NCBI RefSeq assembly: GCF_028681615.1
Contig: NZ_JAQUHV010000009.1
Coordinates: 18,199-82,198 of the forward strand
Length of the DNA: 64,000 nucleotides
Origin: Sulfuricurvum sp.
GTDB lineage: Bacteria; Campylobacterota; Campylobacteria; Campylobacterales; Sulfurimonadaceae
Direction of reading: 5' to 3'
Numbering within the stretch: the first letter of the stretch is position 1; each line of letters begins with the position of its first letter. A program made the translations under genes and the position numbers. The notes under the pieces were generated by a model, which was given only the letters and a program-made list of their open reading frames with translations, was not told the origin of the DNA and did no database searches. Positions 1 to 8,531 of this stretch are shown here, piece after piece.

Positions 1-64
1 AAGATGGGATTGCATTATGTAATAAGTGATAAACTTGAACACCAATTACAGAAAATGCAAACAA

Positions 65-135
65 CTTAAATTCAAATCTAAATAACTGCAATATTCATCA
101 GTTACAATCAATAACTTGCATTTTAAATTCAAATC
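65..135. repeat. Direct repeats near probable Mu right end
   Basis: The 13-mer TTAAATTCAAATC occurs at 66-78 and again at 123-135, 57 bp apart. The second copy sits inside a longer stretch (113-133) that recurs exactly, in inverted orientation, at 24037-24057, and its core recurs inverted at 33162-33175 beyond the repressor. Repeated sites at an element end are typical of Mu-type transposase binding. No gene is seen in 1-135. Confidence 0.45.
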
Positions 136-171
136 ATAAAAACTATTAGGAGGCATCGCCTCCTAATAGTT
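136..171 (-). terminator. Rho-independent terminator of dam/late operon
   Basis: A 14-bp perfect inverted repeat (141-154 and 158-171, loop ATC) is followed on the minus strand by a run of five T residues. The dam stop codon lies inside the hairpin, so it ends the leftward late transcript. Confidence 0.85.
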
Positions 172-936
172 CGTAATAAACACCTCCCGAACCGCCTTCT
201 TACTTCCCGCTCCTCGAAGGGTATAGTTGATCTCTTTAGTAGATATGATCTTCATGTCTGCATAGAGCTCTCTTACCAGTTCACAATCATTATAGCTCAA
301 TAAGAACTTACCATTTATCCCATGAAGCAGCTCTGACAATTGCCGGTGTTCTGCTTCACCAAAACCGCCCGTATGCTGATAGTAACTCTCAGTCGATACA
401 TAGGGTGGATCACAGTAAAAGAACGCATCATCGGCATCGTATGTCCGAATTAGCTTATCGAAGCTCATATTCTCAATCGTGACAAACTTCAACCGTTTAG
501 ACCACTGTCCGAAGTCCTTATAGATGTCTTTGGGACGTCTGCTCTTGGCGTTCATGGCGAATGTAGTCCCCTTAGCTCCAAAGCTCTGAGATAGGAGATA
601 AAAATATAAAGCAGCGCGCTCGATATTATTTGTCGGATTCATTCGTCCGGAGAGGATATCGGAGAATACTTCACGGCTGATCAATAGCCGGTTGAGATAC
701 GAAGATAAGGATTGAGGTCTCGTCCGGATAATACGGTGTAGGTTGATCAGCTCACCATTGATATCATTGACTACTTCAGCTTGTTTTGTAGAACATTGCT
801 TACGATACAAAACGTTAAGAGCACCTCCGAATACTTCGACATATAGACGGTGTTCCGGGAACATGGCCACAATATCATCGGCCAGTTTAGATTTACCCCC
901 GATCCATGCGAACGGGGCTTTGATAGGATGATGCAT
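163..936 (-). CDS. DNA adenine methylase (Dam family)
   Basis: This 257-residue protein is a phage-type N6-adenine methyltransferase. It has the N-terminal FAWIGGKSKL stretch (SAM-binding, motif I of the D12/Dam class) and the catalytic DPPY motif IV in FYCDPPYVS near residue 178. Length fits the family. An AAAGG ribosome site precedes the ATG. It is the last gene of the leftward tail and lysis block and ends in a strong terminator. Mu keeps its modification gene mom at this end, so a host-range or anti-restriction role is a reasonable inference. The recognition sequence (perhaps GATC) cannot be read from the sequence. Confidence 0.9.
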   Translation of the reverse strand: MHHPIKAPFAWIGGKSKLADDIVAMFPEHRLYVEVFGGALNVLYRKQCSTKQAEVVNDINGELINLHRIIRTRPQSLSSYLNRLLISREVFSDILSGRMNPTNNIERAALYFYLLSQSFGAKGTTFAMNAKSRRPKDIYKDFGQWSKRLKFVTIENMSFDKLIRTYDADDAFFYCDPPYVSTESYYQHTGGFGEAEHRQLSELLHGINGKFLLSYNDCELVRELYADMKIISTKEINYTLRGAGSKKAVREVFITNY

Positions 937-1035
937 TAATTGCCTTTCACCATGTCATATTTACATGGCCAATCTAAGATACTCGGAATAATTCCGGTAC
1001 CGCTGCATCTTTTGTGGTTGGTGTAGCGGGGGCAT

Positions 1036-1069
1036 TTGACGTTCATATATCATGAAATATGAACGTCAA
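1036..1069. repeat. 13-bp perfect inverted repeat upstream of dam
   Basis: TTGACGTTCATAT (1036-1048) and ATATGAACGTCAA (1057-1069) form a perfect 13-bp palindrome with an 8-nt centre. It lies between Rz1 and dam and has no T-run on either strand, so it is more likely an operator or RNA processing hairpin than a terminator. The rest of 937-1089 holds no gene. Confidence 0.6.
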
Positions 1070-1089
1070 GGTGTTTTGAGGTTCTGATC

Positions 1090-1344
1090 TTAGCGACAAA
1101 CTCCGGCATTTTCTTTATACTTCATCGCATACTCGACTACAGATACAAAATCATAAGCAAGTACATACTCAATACAGTCCCTATCCGTCTTGTCACACGT
1201 ATCCTTTGGATTGATTAGATCAGGGTACTTTGGCTCTTCAAATTGACACTTTTGCGGTAGATTAATGATCTGCGGCTGTGGCTGCACTGTTGAACACCCC
1301 GACAGCGTCAAAATCCCAAAAAGGGCTAGTAGCGTTGCTTTCAT
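1090..1344 (-). CDS. Rz1-like outer-membrane spanin lipoprotein
   Basis: An 84-residue protein with a lipoprotein signal, hydrophobic core then LTLSGCS lipobox (Cys near residue 17), followed by a Pro/Gln stretch as in Rz1 spanins. It begins out of frame inside the 3' end of the Rz-like gene, overlapping it by 83 nt, which is the classic nested Rz/Rz1 layout. It would sit in the inner leaflet of the outer membrane and pair with Rz to fuse the two membranes at the last step of lysis. The C-terminal half (with four further Cys) is longer than in lambda Rz1. Function is inferred from the lipobox and layout; the sequence itself is divergent. Confidence 0.75.
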   Translation of the reverse strand: MKATLLALFGILTLSGCSTVQPQPQIINLPQKCQFEEPKYPDLINPKDTCDKTDRDCIEYVLAYDFVSVVEYAMKYKENAGVCR

Positions 1345-1666
1345 TCTTATCTCCTCTTTTTTTTATTTCAATATCCCGGTACACAGGGGTTAGTGCTTTC
1401 TCTATCTTTGTGAGACGCTCTGGAAGCTGCTCTTTCTTCTTCTCATCCGCTTTGGCGAGTTCCGCCGCTTTGCTCTGAATAGAAATGATCTTGCCAGATG
1501 ACTCTTTTTGTGATTGAAGTGCCTCATTTTTAGATTCTAATACGGGTATAACCGCCAACTTCAGGTACATAATCCAAACCGTTAATACGGCTATGATCAG
1601 TGCTGATATGATCAATGCACCGGTCTTGATCTTTTCGATCATTTCAGACGTTAAATTTTTAAACAT
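1262..1666 (-). CDS. Rz-like inner-membrane spanin
   Basis: A 134-residue protein with one N-terminal membrane segment (about residues 16-38, rich in I, A, L, V) and a following Lys/Glu-rich coiled coil (about 45-105), the architecture of i-spanins. Rz1 is nested in its 3' end in another frame. It follows the lytic transglycosylase gene by a few bases, so the lysis cassette reads holin-like, endolysin, Rz, Rz1. Role: spans the periplasm and contacts Rz1 during lysis. Topology and gene position support the call; sequence identity alone would not. Confidence 0.75.
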   Translation of the reverse strand: MFKNLTSEMIEKIKTGALIISALIIAVLTVWIMYLKLAVIPVLESKNEALQSQKESSGKIISIQSKAAELAKADEKKKEQLPERLTKIEKALTPVYRDIEIKKRGDKNESNATSPFWDFDAVGVFNSAATAADH

Positions 1667-1678
1667 AAGTTTCCTTTC

Positions 1679-2263
1679 TCACCAAAATCGGATTGCATCG
1701 TTTTTAGATATAGAGTACATTTTTCCGTACTGGTACACTTTGAGAGAGTAGTCATAATTGATATCACAATTAGAGACACATTCTCTCCTCCCGGATGGGT
1801 ATGTAAAGCAGCTCTGTCCACGTCGACATTGAGCCTTTGCAAGCTCCCAATTCTCAGAACCGGCACGCCCCAACTCTTTTATGATGTAGTCTCCGCCGTT
1901 GTAACGCTGGTATGTCACCCAAAGGCCGTATTTAGGTACCCAAAACTGCTTCATCAATATCGCTTGACCATTGAGCTGATCCGGTACTGTAGCAAGGGAT
2001 TTAATCCCATTCTTTTGAAGAGTATCTTTATGCCATCTCCATGTGATCTGAGCTAACCCCTGTGATCCGACTCCGTCGCGGCTAACGATATCTCTGCATC
2101 CCGATTCCTGATGAAGCTGGCCAACCCCATACCAGTACGGATACTTGGTACCAAATTGCAACCAGTGATAGCGCCGAACCTCTTGAACATAGGATTGGCA
2201 CCGCTGAATTGCTCCGCCTGCATAAAGAGCAGAACATAGGATCAGCAATGCAATGATTCTCAT
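1679..2263 (-). CDS. Phage lytic transglycosylase (SLT domain endolysin)
   Basis: This 194-residue protein starts MRIIALLILC, with a signal or signal-anchor segment, and then has a lysozyme-like SLT domain. HQESGCRD carries the probable catalytic Glu, followed by GVGSQGLAQITW, the usual G-x-QGLxQ signature. It would cleave the glycan strands of murein to release phage. The ATG at 2261-2263 is chosen because the longer upstream frame runs into the preceding holin-like gene, which ends at 2265. Several Cys residues in the C-terminal part may form disulphides in the periplasm, so a signal-arrest or secreted endolysin is likely. Confidence 0.85.
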   Translation of the reverse strand: MRIIALLILCSALYAGGAIQRCQSYVQEVRRYHWLQFGTKYPYWYGVGQLHQESGCRDIVSRDGVGSQGLAQITWRWHKDTLQKNGIKSLATVPDQLNGQAILMKQFWVPKYGLWVTYQRYNGGDYIIKELGRAGSENWELAKAQCRRGQSCFTYPSGRRECVSNCDINYDYSLKVYQYGKMYSISKNDAIRFW

Positions 2264-2264
2264 A

Positions 2265-2615
2265 TCATCCACCCATCGCAAAGCAGTAAGGGATAATGAT
2301 ATACATGCTGTACGATGCAACGAAGAGTTGCCAGTTATGATCGTTATTCCAGTTAATCTTAGGTAGCAGTGCTTTACGTATAACATGAGCCACTAAAATC
2401 CCTGATACGGTCAGAAGCGTTTTTAAGATTACCATCTGCATAGGGTTTGACATCGTGTCATATATGCCGCTTATGAAGACATACCATATGATTATCAATA
2501 GTATCAGTACAGGCCATAATCGAATCATCTCTTTAAAAATGAGCACGGTCATTTTCAAGAATAACCCGACGATATACAAAGTAATCTTTCTGATTACATC
2601 TTTTAGATTTTTCAC
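2265..2615 (-). CDS. Holin-like membrane protein
   Basis: A 116-residue protein with at least two and probably three membrane segments (about residues 15-30, 33-50 and 60-82) and a short tail. It is placed directly upstream of the endolysin, where Mu- and P2-like phages keep their holin. It would form the inner-membrane lesion that triggers lysis. The call relies on topology and position; an accessory lysis or tail-associated membrane protein remains possible. Confidence 0.6.
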   Translation of the reverse strand: MKNLKDVIRKITLYIVGLFLKMTVLIFKEMIRLWPVLILLIIIWYVFISGIYDTMSNPMQMVILKTLLTVSGILVAHVIRKALLPKINWNNDHNWQLFVASYSMYIIIPYCFAMGG

Positions 2616-2624
2616 TTCTTATCC

Positions 2625-3569
2625 TTAGTTTTCAAATTCCACGCTTACCGTGTACCCACTCTCTCCCCATACATGGCGTACTTGCTGTACACTAAATTTT
2701 GACGGCCATCCGGGAGGGATATTAGATAGGTTTAGCAGTGATCCAGCGATGATATTTACTCCCTCATAGTCAAAACCTCCGCGTGCCATCCCTCTATTAG
2801 CCGCTTCGAGTTTGGCTTTGGCTTTTGTACGGGCATCACTTTCATCTTTAAACACCCCCTCGATATGCAGAGCAGGCTTTCCGCTTCCTACTGTTACCCG
2901 CTTGTTATGGTTCTCTTTGGTACTGTGCCACATAGCTGTGACTGACTTATAGAATGTTTTATCAAGCGTCTCAAACCAAAGCCCTTTTGTTGATTTAGCA
3001 TCGATAACTGCATCCGGTAATTCGTCTTCTTGATCGCTCCATTTTTTCGGACGAAAGAGGATCGTATTATTTTTGATAGCGAATGTCGCTCCCAGCTCTC
3101 CAGCTAAACGGCGCATAAATGCAATATCAGACTCATGAGTTTGGCTCTTATAGCTATAGGTATGTTTTGGGAAGCTATTTTTGATGTTCAACCCGTTCCG
3201 TGCAGCAATCTTTTGTAAAATTTGATCGAGTGTGACGTTGTCGTAAGAGGTCGTAATTTTCTCTTTGATATCATTTCCGAAATCGATCGGTGTTGCTGTA
3301 ACACTAACCTCCATCGTCTCGTATTCCAATCTGGATTTTAGAACGCTGAACGATCCGATATACCAAATATTATCCCGGTATCCAATCCATACTTTGAGTA
3401 TATCTTTGAACGATGGTGGAGTAAATGATTCACCCTGAAATTTGATTGTAAACCCGTCTGCCGTATCATCTATATCATCGGAGTACTCGATACTAACTAA
3501 AGACGTCCGCAAACTTTCGGTCATATCCTTACCATTAACCATGATCTTAAAATCTGGAATCTTTACCAT
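2625..3569 (-). CDS. D: Tail protein D, baseplate hub (P2 gpD / late control D family)
   Basis: This 314-residue protein matches the P2 gpD family. The N-terminal DFKIMVNGKDMTESL and the FTIKFQGESF stretch belong to the beta-barrel hub. The middle HESDIAFMRRLAGELGATF is the family's conserved stretch. It forms the trimeric hub below the tail tube that joins the spike. It overlaps gpX by 7 nt. In P2 the same protein name is linked to 'late control', but a regulatory role is not expected here. The order T, U, X, D is that of P2. Confidence 0.9.
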   Translation of the reverse strand: MVKIPDFKIMVNGKDMTESLRTSLVSIEYSDDIDDTADGFTIKFQGESFTPPSFKDILKVWIGYRDNIWYIGSFSVLKSRLEYETMEVSVTATPIDFGNDIKEKITTSYDNVTLDQILQKIAARNGLNIKNSFPKHTYSYKSQTHESDIAFMRRLAGELGATFAIKNNTILFRPKKWSDQEDELPDAVIDAKSTKGLWFETLDKTFYKSVTAMWHSTKENHNKRVTVGSGKPALHIEGVFKDESDARTKAKAKLEAANRGMARGGFDYEGVNIIAGSLLNLSNIPPGWPSKFSVQQVRHVWGESGYTVSVEFEN

Positions 3570-3763
3570 AGGTTGACTCCATTCTCCGGTTGTTCAGGTA
3601 CCTCGATATCGGGAAGGTAGACTTTATCTCCAGTATCTAAGATTGGCTTTGACATTAAATGCACGTTGCTCATCAGCACCTCGTTCATGACGTCGAGCGT
3701 TTTATAGTACTGATAAATGATCTGATCGAGACGGTCCCCGGTAGTCGCAACAGTGTGCTTCAT
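3563..3763 (-). CDS. X: Tail protein X (LysM-like)
   Basis: A 66-residue protein with the short LysM-like fold of P2 gpX: it starts MKHTVATTGDRLDQIIYQYY and carries a DTGDKVYLPD motif near the end. It takes part in baseplate and hub assembly between gpU and gpD. It overlaps gpU by 4 nt and gpD by 7 nt, so the three are translationally coupled. Confidence 0.9.
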   Translation of the reverse strand: MKHTVATTGDRLDQIIYQYYKTLDVMNEVLMSNVHLMSKPILDTGDKVYLPDIEVPEQPENGVNLW

Positions 3764-4140
3764 GATCTGACCCTTTTAAGATCGATATTAAAATCCACTT
3801 TAATCGATTTACCATCATCTAGGAAAACGGATCGATCTTCGCTGATCTTCGTTATCTTGAAATCTCCGAGGATATCTCCATACCCCATAACAAATGGGAC
3901 TGCTTGCTTCTTATCAGCTATCGCTTCGAGGGCAGAGAGAGGTTTGAGACCACTTTTAAGTGTGATCAAATTTCCGCTGATATTGATCTCTTCGACATCT
4001 TTACCGATGCTTTGAGACCCTTCATAATTCTGAGCTTTCGGGATATCTGCAAAGCCATAGCTTACCGTTCTACTCAATCGATTAAAATCTTTATCGGATA
4101 TACTAAAGGCAAAATCTCCAATCATCGCCATCGTTTTCAT
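3760..4140 (-). CDS. U: Tail protein U
   Basis: A 126-residue protein of the P2 gpU family: a short beta-rich protein with KTMAMIGDFAFSI at the N-terminus and VPFVMGYGDILGDFKI in the second half, the usual G-x-G-x-x-L-G-x-W/F-like stretch. gpU is needed for tail completion near the tape-measure end. It overlaps the tape-measure stop codon and the gpX start by 4 nt each. Confidence 0.85.
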   Translation of the reverse strand: MKTMAMIGDFAFSISDKDFNRLSRTVSYGFADIPKAQNYEGSQSIGKDVEEINISGNLITLKSGLKPLSALEAIADKKQAVPFVMGYGDILGDFKITKISEDRSVFLDDGKSIKVDFNIDLKRVRS

Positions 4141-6176
4141 GAATAGCTCCGGTCGTTTTTATCATTGGCTGATTTTCTTTGAAGTTTGTCGACTTCAACT
4201 GCCAACTTTTTAATATCTTGATCAGATCTAATAACCGCATTTGGGAGGGATATATTTGTGTTAAATGTATTACTCTGAGCTGTTTGTTTAGCAGTGACCA
4301 TTCTTGCTTCAGTGACACGTGGATTACGCACGGCAACACGTACAGGTACATGTGATGGAGTAGGTTTAACCCCCATCACTGTAGATGCAAAATGATCCAT
4401 TTTTTTAGGAAGCATCGAGCTGTCATTGTTGGCAAAAAATCCGGCAACTGAACCTACTTTATCCATCATCCATGTGAACTTTTCGCCGATCCATCCGAAG
4501 AACTCGACGAACGGTTTTTTAATATTGTCTACTATCATACTGAACACAGACGATATTGCCCCCCAATTATTGATAATAATCCCAAGCGGAGTCCAAGCAA
4601 ATAGCGTTTTTATAATTCCAAATCCAATCGAAGCAACTGTTTTTATTCCATTAAAAATACTGTCAAAATATGGAGAAATAACTCCCCAATTTGATATGAT
4701 GATCCCGATTGGTGTCCAGCTAAAAAGGTTTTTAATGACTGTCCATGCTATGGAGAAATGAGACTTAATACCACCCCACATTCCACTAAAAAAACTTTTA
4801 ATTGGAGTCCAGTTCGATATGATCAAATAAGCAGCTCCTGCGATCAGCGCTACCCCTCCGATTACCCACCCGAACGTCACCATAGATGTAATCCCTAAAA
4901 ATGAGAGGGCTGTGGCTACTGCTCCGATTGCAATTCCAAGTGTTCCGAGTACTCCGGTCACTACCGTAAACCCTACGATAGCTACTCCGACAAATTTAGC
5001 TACGCCCGGATACTCTTTTGCAAATGATGCCAATGATGAAGTTGCGTTATTGAACCACTCAGTCATACCTTTGAGCTCAGGAGCTAAACTCTCTCCGATC
5101 AGTGCCATAAGATTGCTTGCAGTTCCGGTAAATGCTTCCCACATATTCCCAAGCGTTTGAGATGAGTTTTTAACACGTGCATTGAGATCGGCTTGCTCGG
5201 CGAGTTTTTTGTTGAATGCTGCTAATCCTTTTGTTCCATTATTGATCAGAACATTGACCATTCCGGATGCTTCGCCTTTTCCGAATATCGATTCGACGAT
5301 ACCGAGACGAGACGAGTCGCTTTTGATCGCTTTGAGTTTCTCCAGCTCACTCATCATATTTGCGGTGCCTTTAAAGTTCCCTCCGGTATCGGTGAAGTTC
5401 AGTTTGATTCCAATCGCATCGAGATTTTTATTGCCTTTATATGAAACGGCATCTTTGATGACATTTCCGAGATTGGTACCGACTGTTTCACCTGAAAATC
5501 CTGCTTTGATCAACATCCCTACCAATGGCTCTACATCTCGTGCGGCTTTGAGCCCCATAAGACCAAGCCCCTTCATAGTCGCCCCGATTTTTGAAAACGC
5601 AAAACTCATCTCTCCGACTTGCACACCCATGTGAGAGAGTCGCTGAATATCATCGATGAAAGGTAGAAGCTCATCATCCGCAATTCCAAGAGCCTCTTTA
5701 AACTTTGCCGTTTCAGTCGCTGCTTCTTCATAAGGGATCTTTAATACGACACCTAGATAAGCGGCAGATTTGAGAGCACCTTCTACGATACTTTTTTCTT
5801 CGACTCCAAGTGATTTGAGCTGAGAAGCCATTTTATAGAAGTCGGCAGTCGTTCCTGGAAGAGCATCACCGAGCTTCACTGCCTCATCATTGATTGACTT
5901 AAAAAACGGGCTGATGCTTCCATCACTCTTCATGAGCGTGTTTTCGAGTTGCGTCCGCGCATCTTCTAAATCAACAAAAGACTTTATAATATCATCAGTA
6001 GTTCCCCGTGTATATACAGAAGCACCTTTGAGACCGGTACCGATTCCGGATGTAGCGATTCCGAACTCTTTGGTACCTTTTGTAATGTTAGACAGAGAGC
6101 TTTTGAAAGATGAGAATACAGGACTGAACTGATCTCTTGCTGTTAGCAAAATACCAAGTGTTAACGTTTTATCCAT
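4137..6176 (-). CDS. T: Tail tape measure protein (P2 gpT-like)
   Basis: This 679-residue protein has the layout of P2-type tape measures. The N-terminal part is helical (residues 1-350, with an N-terminal TLTLGILLTARDQFS typical of the family). The centre holds hydrophobic segments (about 395-460), followed by two copies of an aromatic W-T-P-(I/L)-G-I-I-I-x-N-W-G motif (about 497-545), and the C-terminus is charged. It sets tail length and is injected ahead of the DNA. Its start overlaps the end of the frameshifted E' frame by 8 nt, as in P2. The size suggests a moderately short tail. Confidence 0.9.
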   Translation of the reverse strand: MDKTLTLGILLTARDQFSPVFSSFKSSLSNITKGTKEFGIATSGIGTGLKGASVYTRGTTDDIIKSFVDLEDARTQLENTLMKSDGSISPFFKSINDEAVKLGDALPGTTADFYKMASQLKSLGVEEKSIVEGALKSAAYLGVVLKIPYEEAATETAKFKEALGIADDELLPFIDDIQRLSHMGVQVGEMSFAFSKIGATMKGLGLMGLKAARDVEPLVGMLIKAGFSGETVGTNLGNVIKDAVSYKGNKNLDAIGIKLNFTDTGGNFKGTANMMSELEKLKAIKSDSSRLGIVESIFGKGEASGMVNVLINNGTKGLAAFNKKLAEQADLNARVKNSSQTLGNMWEAFTGTASNLMALIGESLAPELKGMTEWFNNATSSLASFAKEYPGVAKFVGVAIVGFTVVTGVLGTLGIAIGAVATALSFLGITSMVTFGWVIGGVALIAGAAYLIISNWTPIKSFFSGMWGGIKSHFSIAWTVIKNLFSWTPIGIIISNWGVISPYFDSIFNGIKTVASIGFGIIKTLFAWTPLGIIINNWGAISSVFSMIVDNIKKPFVEFFGWIGEKFTWMMDKVGSVAGFFANNDSSMLPKKMDHFASTVMGVKPTPSHVPVRVAVRNPRVTEARMVTAKQTAQSNTFNTNISLPNAVIRSDQDIKKLAVEVDKLQRKSANDKNDRSYS

Positions 6177-6548
6177 CTTGTCTCCTTCCCATATCTTTAG
6201 CTTCGTCCATAAAACATAACAAAAGCTCTAAATCCATATCTGCCATATCGCTATAGCTAAAATGGAGCCAATGCCCCACGATTGCCATAGCACTGATACA
6301 GTCTTCTCGACTGATTACAAAAAACTATTGCGCTCTTTTGTTAAATTCATAAAATCATCTGCATCGAGGTCTTCTACTTCATCGATAGTCATCATGCAAA
6401 GATTTGCAATGAGTACAGCCTCTTGTTTAGCCGGGTTATTACTTGCTTCTGATGCAGTAATTAGGTCTCTTGCCTTTGGACGACGCATAGTTACCTCTTT
6501 GTCATCATGCAGTTTGATTTTTTTCTCTTGGATACGTACATTTTTCAT
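6169..6548 (-). CDS. E': Tail assembly chaperone E+E' (programmed -1 frameshift product)
   Basis: Frame E (6315-6548) ends N-S-F-L-stop, and its last codons AGT TTT TTG contain T6G (6318-6324), the slippery heptamer used by P2. Slipping back one base continues V-I-S-R-E-D and then MAIVGHWLHFSYSDMADM with LELLLCFMDEAKDMGRR, which resembles the P2 GpE (E') family (hydrophobic start, H-W, then D-M-x-x-M-x-L-E-E-L-L). The frame ends at 6169, inside the tape-measure start. The longer product would help assemble the tape measure and tube. That the shift happens is inferred from the site and the downstream homology. Confidence 0.8.
6315..6548 (-). CDS. E: Tail assembly chaperone E
   Basis: A 77-residue protein with MKNVRIQEKKIKL, then the RRPKARDLITASEASNN segment typical of the phage tail assembly chaperone family (P2 gpE). 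It ends in a cluster of acidic residues before the slippery site. It works with the E' extension to fold and load the tape-measure protein. It lies between the tube gene FII and tape-measure T, the conserved place for these chaperones. Confidence 0.85.
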   Translation of the reverse strand: MKNVRIQEKKIKLHDDKEVTMRRPKARDLITASEASNNPAKQEAVLIANLCMMTIDEVEDLDADDFMNLTKERNSFL

Positions 6549-6561
6549 TTATTCCTCTTTT

Positions 6562-7062
6562 TTATTGAATGTGATTTCGAAGTTCGGTATAGAGATCTAC
6601 ACCGTCGATGATACAGATCATATTGTCGACATCGATGTCGATCTTTTTGACCCCATTGATCTCAAGCGAGTATGCAGTAACTGCAATGTCCAATGTCATC
6701 TCTACCTCTTTAGAGCGGTCCGGTATCGGAGTGTCCAATACCTCAACACGACCTTTTAGCATGATCAATACAGGAAGTATTGAGACTCCCTGTGTCATTG
6801 AGCCTTTACAGACAAAAGTCGGAGCTGTGCCGAACTGTTTAGACGTAGCAGTGAATGCTTCAGCGTTGTACTCATTTAGAGTGATCTTCGCACTTAGAGC
6901 TTTGATCAGAGCAATTACATCTTTCTGAGCCATAGCTCCGTCGCGTTCACCAGTCTGAAACTCGATTTTAGGAGTCTCCAGTTTTTTGCTAACTCCGAGG
7001 TTACCGATCCCATCTACCAAGATATTAAAATCTCTCCAATATTGACGTTCTTTTATTCCCAT
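6562..7062 (-). CDS. FII: Major tail tube protein (P2 gpFII)
   Basis: A 166-residue protein of the gpFII family: RQYWRDFNILVDGIGNLGV at the N-terminus, a beta-rich body, and VEVLDTPIPDRSKEVEMTLD followed by the C-terminal KIDIDVDNMICIIDGVDL. It stacks as rings to make the inner tube of the contractile tail. It follows the sheath gene by 10 bases, as in P2 and related phages. Confidence 0.9.
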   Translation of the reverse strand: MGIKERQYWRDFNILVDGIGNLGVSKKLETPKIEFQTGERDGAMAQKDVIALIKALSAKITLNEYNAEAFTATSKQFGTAPTFVCKGSMTQGVSILPVLIMLKGRVEVLDTPIPDRSKEVEMTLDIAVTAYSLEINGVKKIDIDVDNMICIIDGVDLYTELRNHIQ

Positions 7063-7072
7063 CTTCTACTCC

Positions 7073-8167
7073 TTACCCGTTGATGATCGTGAGTAATACA
7101 TCTGCATAATCGTCTACATAGACGAGCTCGATGTTCAGCTCTTTGATTGTCGGAATGTTTTGGAAACGAACCGTCAAATAAAATTTACCGGTACTCACTG
7201 TTGCTTTTGTATTCTTCGTACTATCGAAATAGACCTCGAACCCTAAACCAACACCGTTTCCGATTAGTTCACGCATAAACTCTTCGATGGACTGTTTAAC
7301 GGATAGAAGTTCATCGGCTTGACGATCACGTGCCCACTTCGACGCACTCATCATTGCACGTAGCATTCGGTAGAATGTTCGAACACGCTCTAGTGATTGC
7401 CAAATAGGATCGATATCGGTAGTTTCAAATCCGTATGATCTCCATCCTACATCGCGTAAGATTGATGCGATACCGGCATTACGAAGACGTCGAGCTTCAC
7501 TATCTTGACCATCGGCATAATCAATGAGACGATCTGTAGAACTGATACCTTTTACAATACGGTTAGATGCAGATTCAGCCCATCCAAATGGATTTGATGC
7601 ATCCATAGCAGCGATCAGACCTGCGTATGCGGCAGACCCGGTAGTTACCATCCCGTTGATAGTAATAGATTCCGGACCGATGAGTAAAACAAAACGGCTG
7701 CCGAAGTTAGCGGCATAAGCGAGTGCATCCACTTCGTTCATCGCTGTTACATCGATGATAGCAGTACTCCATAGCCGTGTTGCCACCGCATCCATAGCAG
7801 TACCGATCGATAACGTCCCCGACCATTCTGGACAAACGATCAGGTCAGGGCGATATCCGGTAAATGCATACGCGGTGTTTAGCGCTGTAACGCCTGCGAT
7901 CACATCCGCTTCGACTGCTGTATCCGCTAAAGCGTTGATGATAATAGGGCAGGTTACGCCCTGAGCATCGATAGAAGCCAATGCTTCTCGAATCGTTCCG
8001 GTTGTAGCTGCAGCAAAAGCGGTGATAGCCAGTTCCACATTCCCGAAAAACTGTAACCCAAGTGTCCCCGCATCCGTTGTTCCGACGATGGCGATAGGTG
8101 TGGTCGATATGACCGTAACCGGACGCGCAGCATCAGCACTGATGTCTCCATTAATTCCGAATAACAT
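7073..8167 (-). CDS. FI: Tail sheath protein (P2 gpFI)
   Basis: This 364-residue protein is a contractile tail sheath. Its N-terminus has the P-(V/I)-x-V-I-S-x-T-P-I-A-x-V-G-T-T stretch of the family. The C-terminal domain has conserved VRTFYRMLRAMM and a closing MELNIELVYVDDYADV-like region (residues about 340-356). A GGAGG ribosome site lies 6 nt before the ATG. Sheath monomers wrap the FII tube and contract to drive it through the envelope. Length is near that of P2 gpFI. Confidence 0.92.
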   Translation of the reverse strand: MLFGINGDISADAARPVTVISTTPIAIVGTTDAGTLGLQFFGNVELAITAFAAATTGTIREALASIDAQGVTCPIIINALADTAVEADVIAGVTALNTAYAFTGYRPDLIVCPEWSGTLSIGTAMDAVATRLWSTAIIDVTAMNEVDALAYAANFGSRFVLLIGPESITINGMVTTGSAAYAGLIAAMDASNPFGWAESASNRIVKGISSTDRLIDYADGQDSEARRLRNAGIASILRDVGWRSYGFETTDIDPIWQSLERVRTFYRMLRAMMSASKWARDRQADELLSVKQSIEEFMRELIGNGVGLGFEVYFDSTKNTKATVSTGKFYLTVRFQNIPTIKELNIELVYVDDYADVLLTIING

Positions 8168-8531
8168 TTGTTACCTCCTTAGATTTTGATAACATCCATG
8201 ATGCAGTAAATTTTAATTCCTCAGCCTCTTTATAAAAGCTGTTTTCACAATGTTTTTGATCTCTAAACAAGAAGTTGATGAACTGCATAAAATAGGTGGC
8301 ATATCTATTTCCTTCTCGATGCAGGTAATATGTCCAGCTTGAGACTTTCCAATCCTCTTGAGAGTAAAGTATGCTTCCACCGGCTTGATCAAAACCGCAG
8401 GCAATCACACTAAAATACTCTTTGATACTCTCCATCCGATATACTTTACGTATCGTATTGAGTGTGATAATTATCGGTGCAAAAGTAGCGACTACAATTA
8501 TGGCGATCAGCATGAGAGCGAATGACTTCAT
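8151..8531 (-). CDS. Hypothetical phage membrane-anchored protein
   Basis: A 126-residue protein I do not recognise. It has one N-terminal membrane segment (about residues 4-23), then a soluble part with IACGFDQAGGSILYSQEDWK and WTYYLHREGN. Similar small proteins with a 'G-F-D-Q-x-G-G' stretch occur among phage accessory genes, but I know of no function. It overlaps the sheath gene by 17 nt and the preceding gene by 4 nt, so it is part of the tail operon. Confidence 0.6.
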   Translation of the reverse strand: MKSFALMLIAIIVVATFAPIIITLNTIRKVYRMESIKEYFSVIACGFDQAGGSILYSQEDWKVSSWTYYLHREGNRYATYFMQFINFLFRDQKHCENSFYKEAEELKFTASWMLSKSKEVTNVIRN

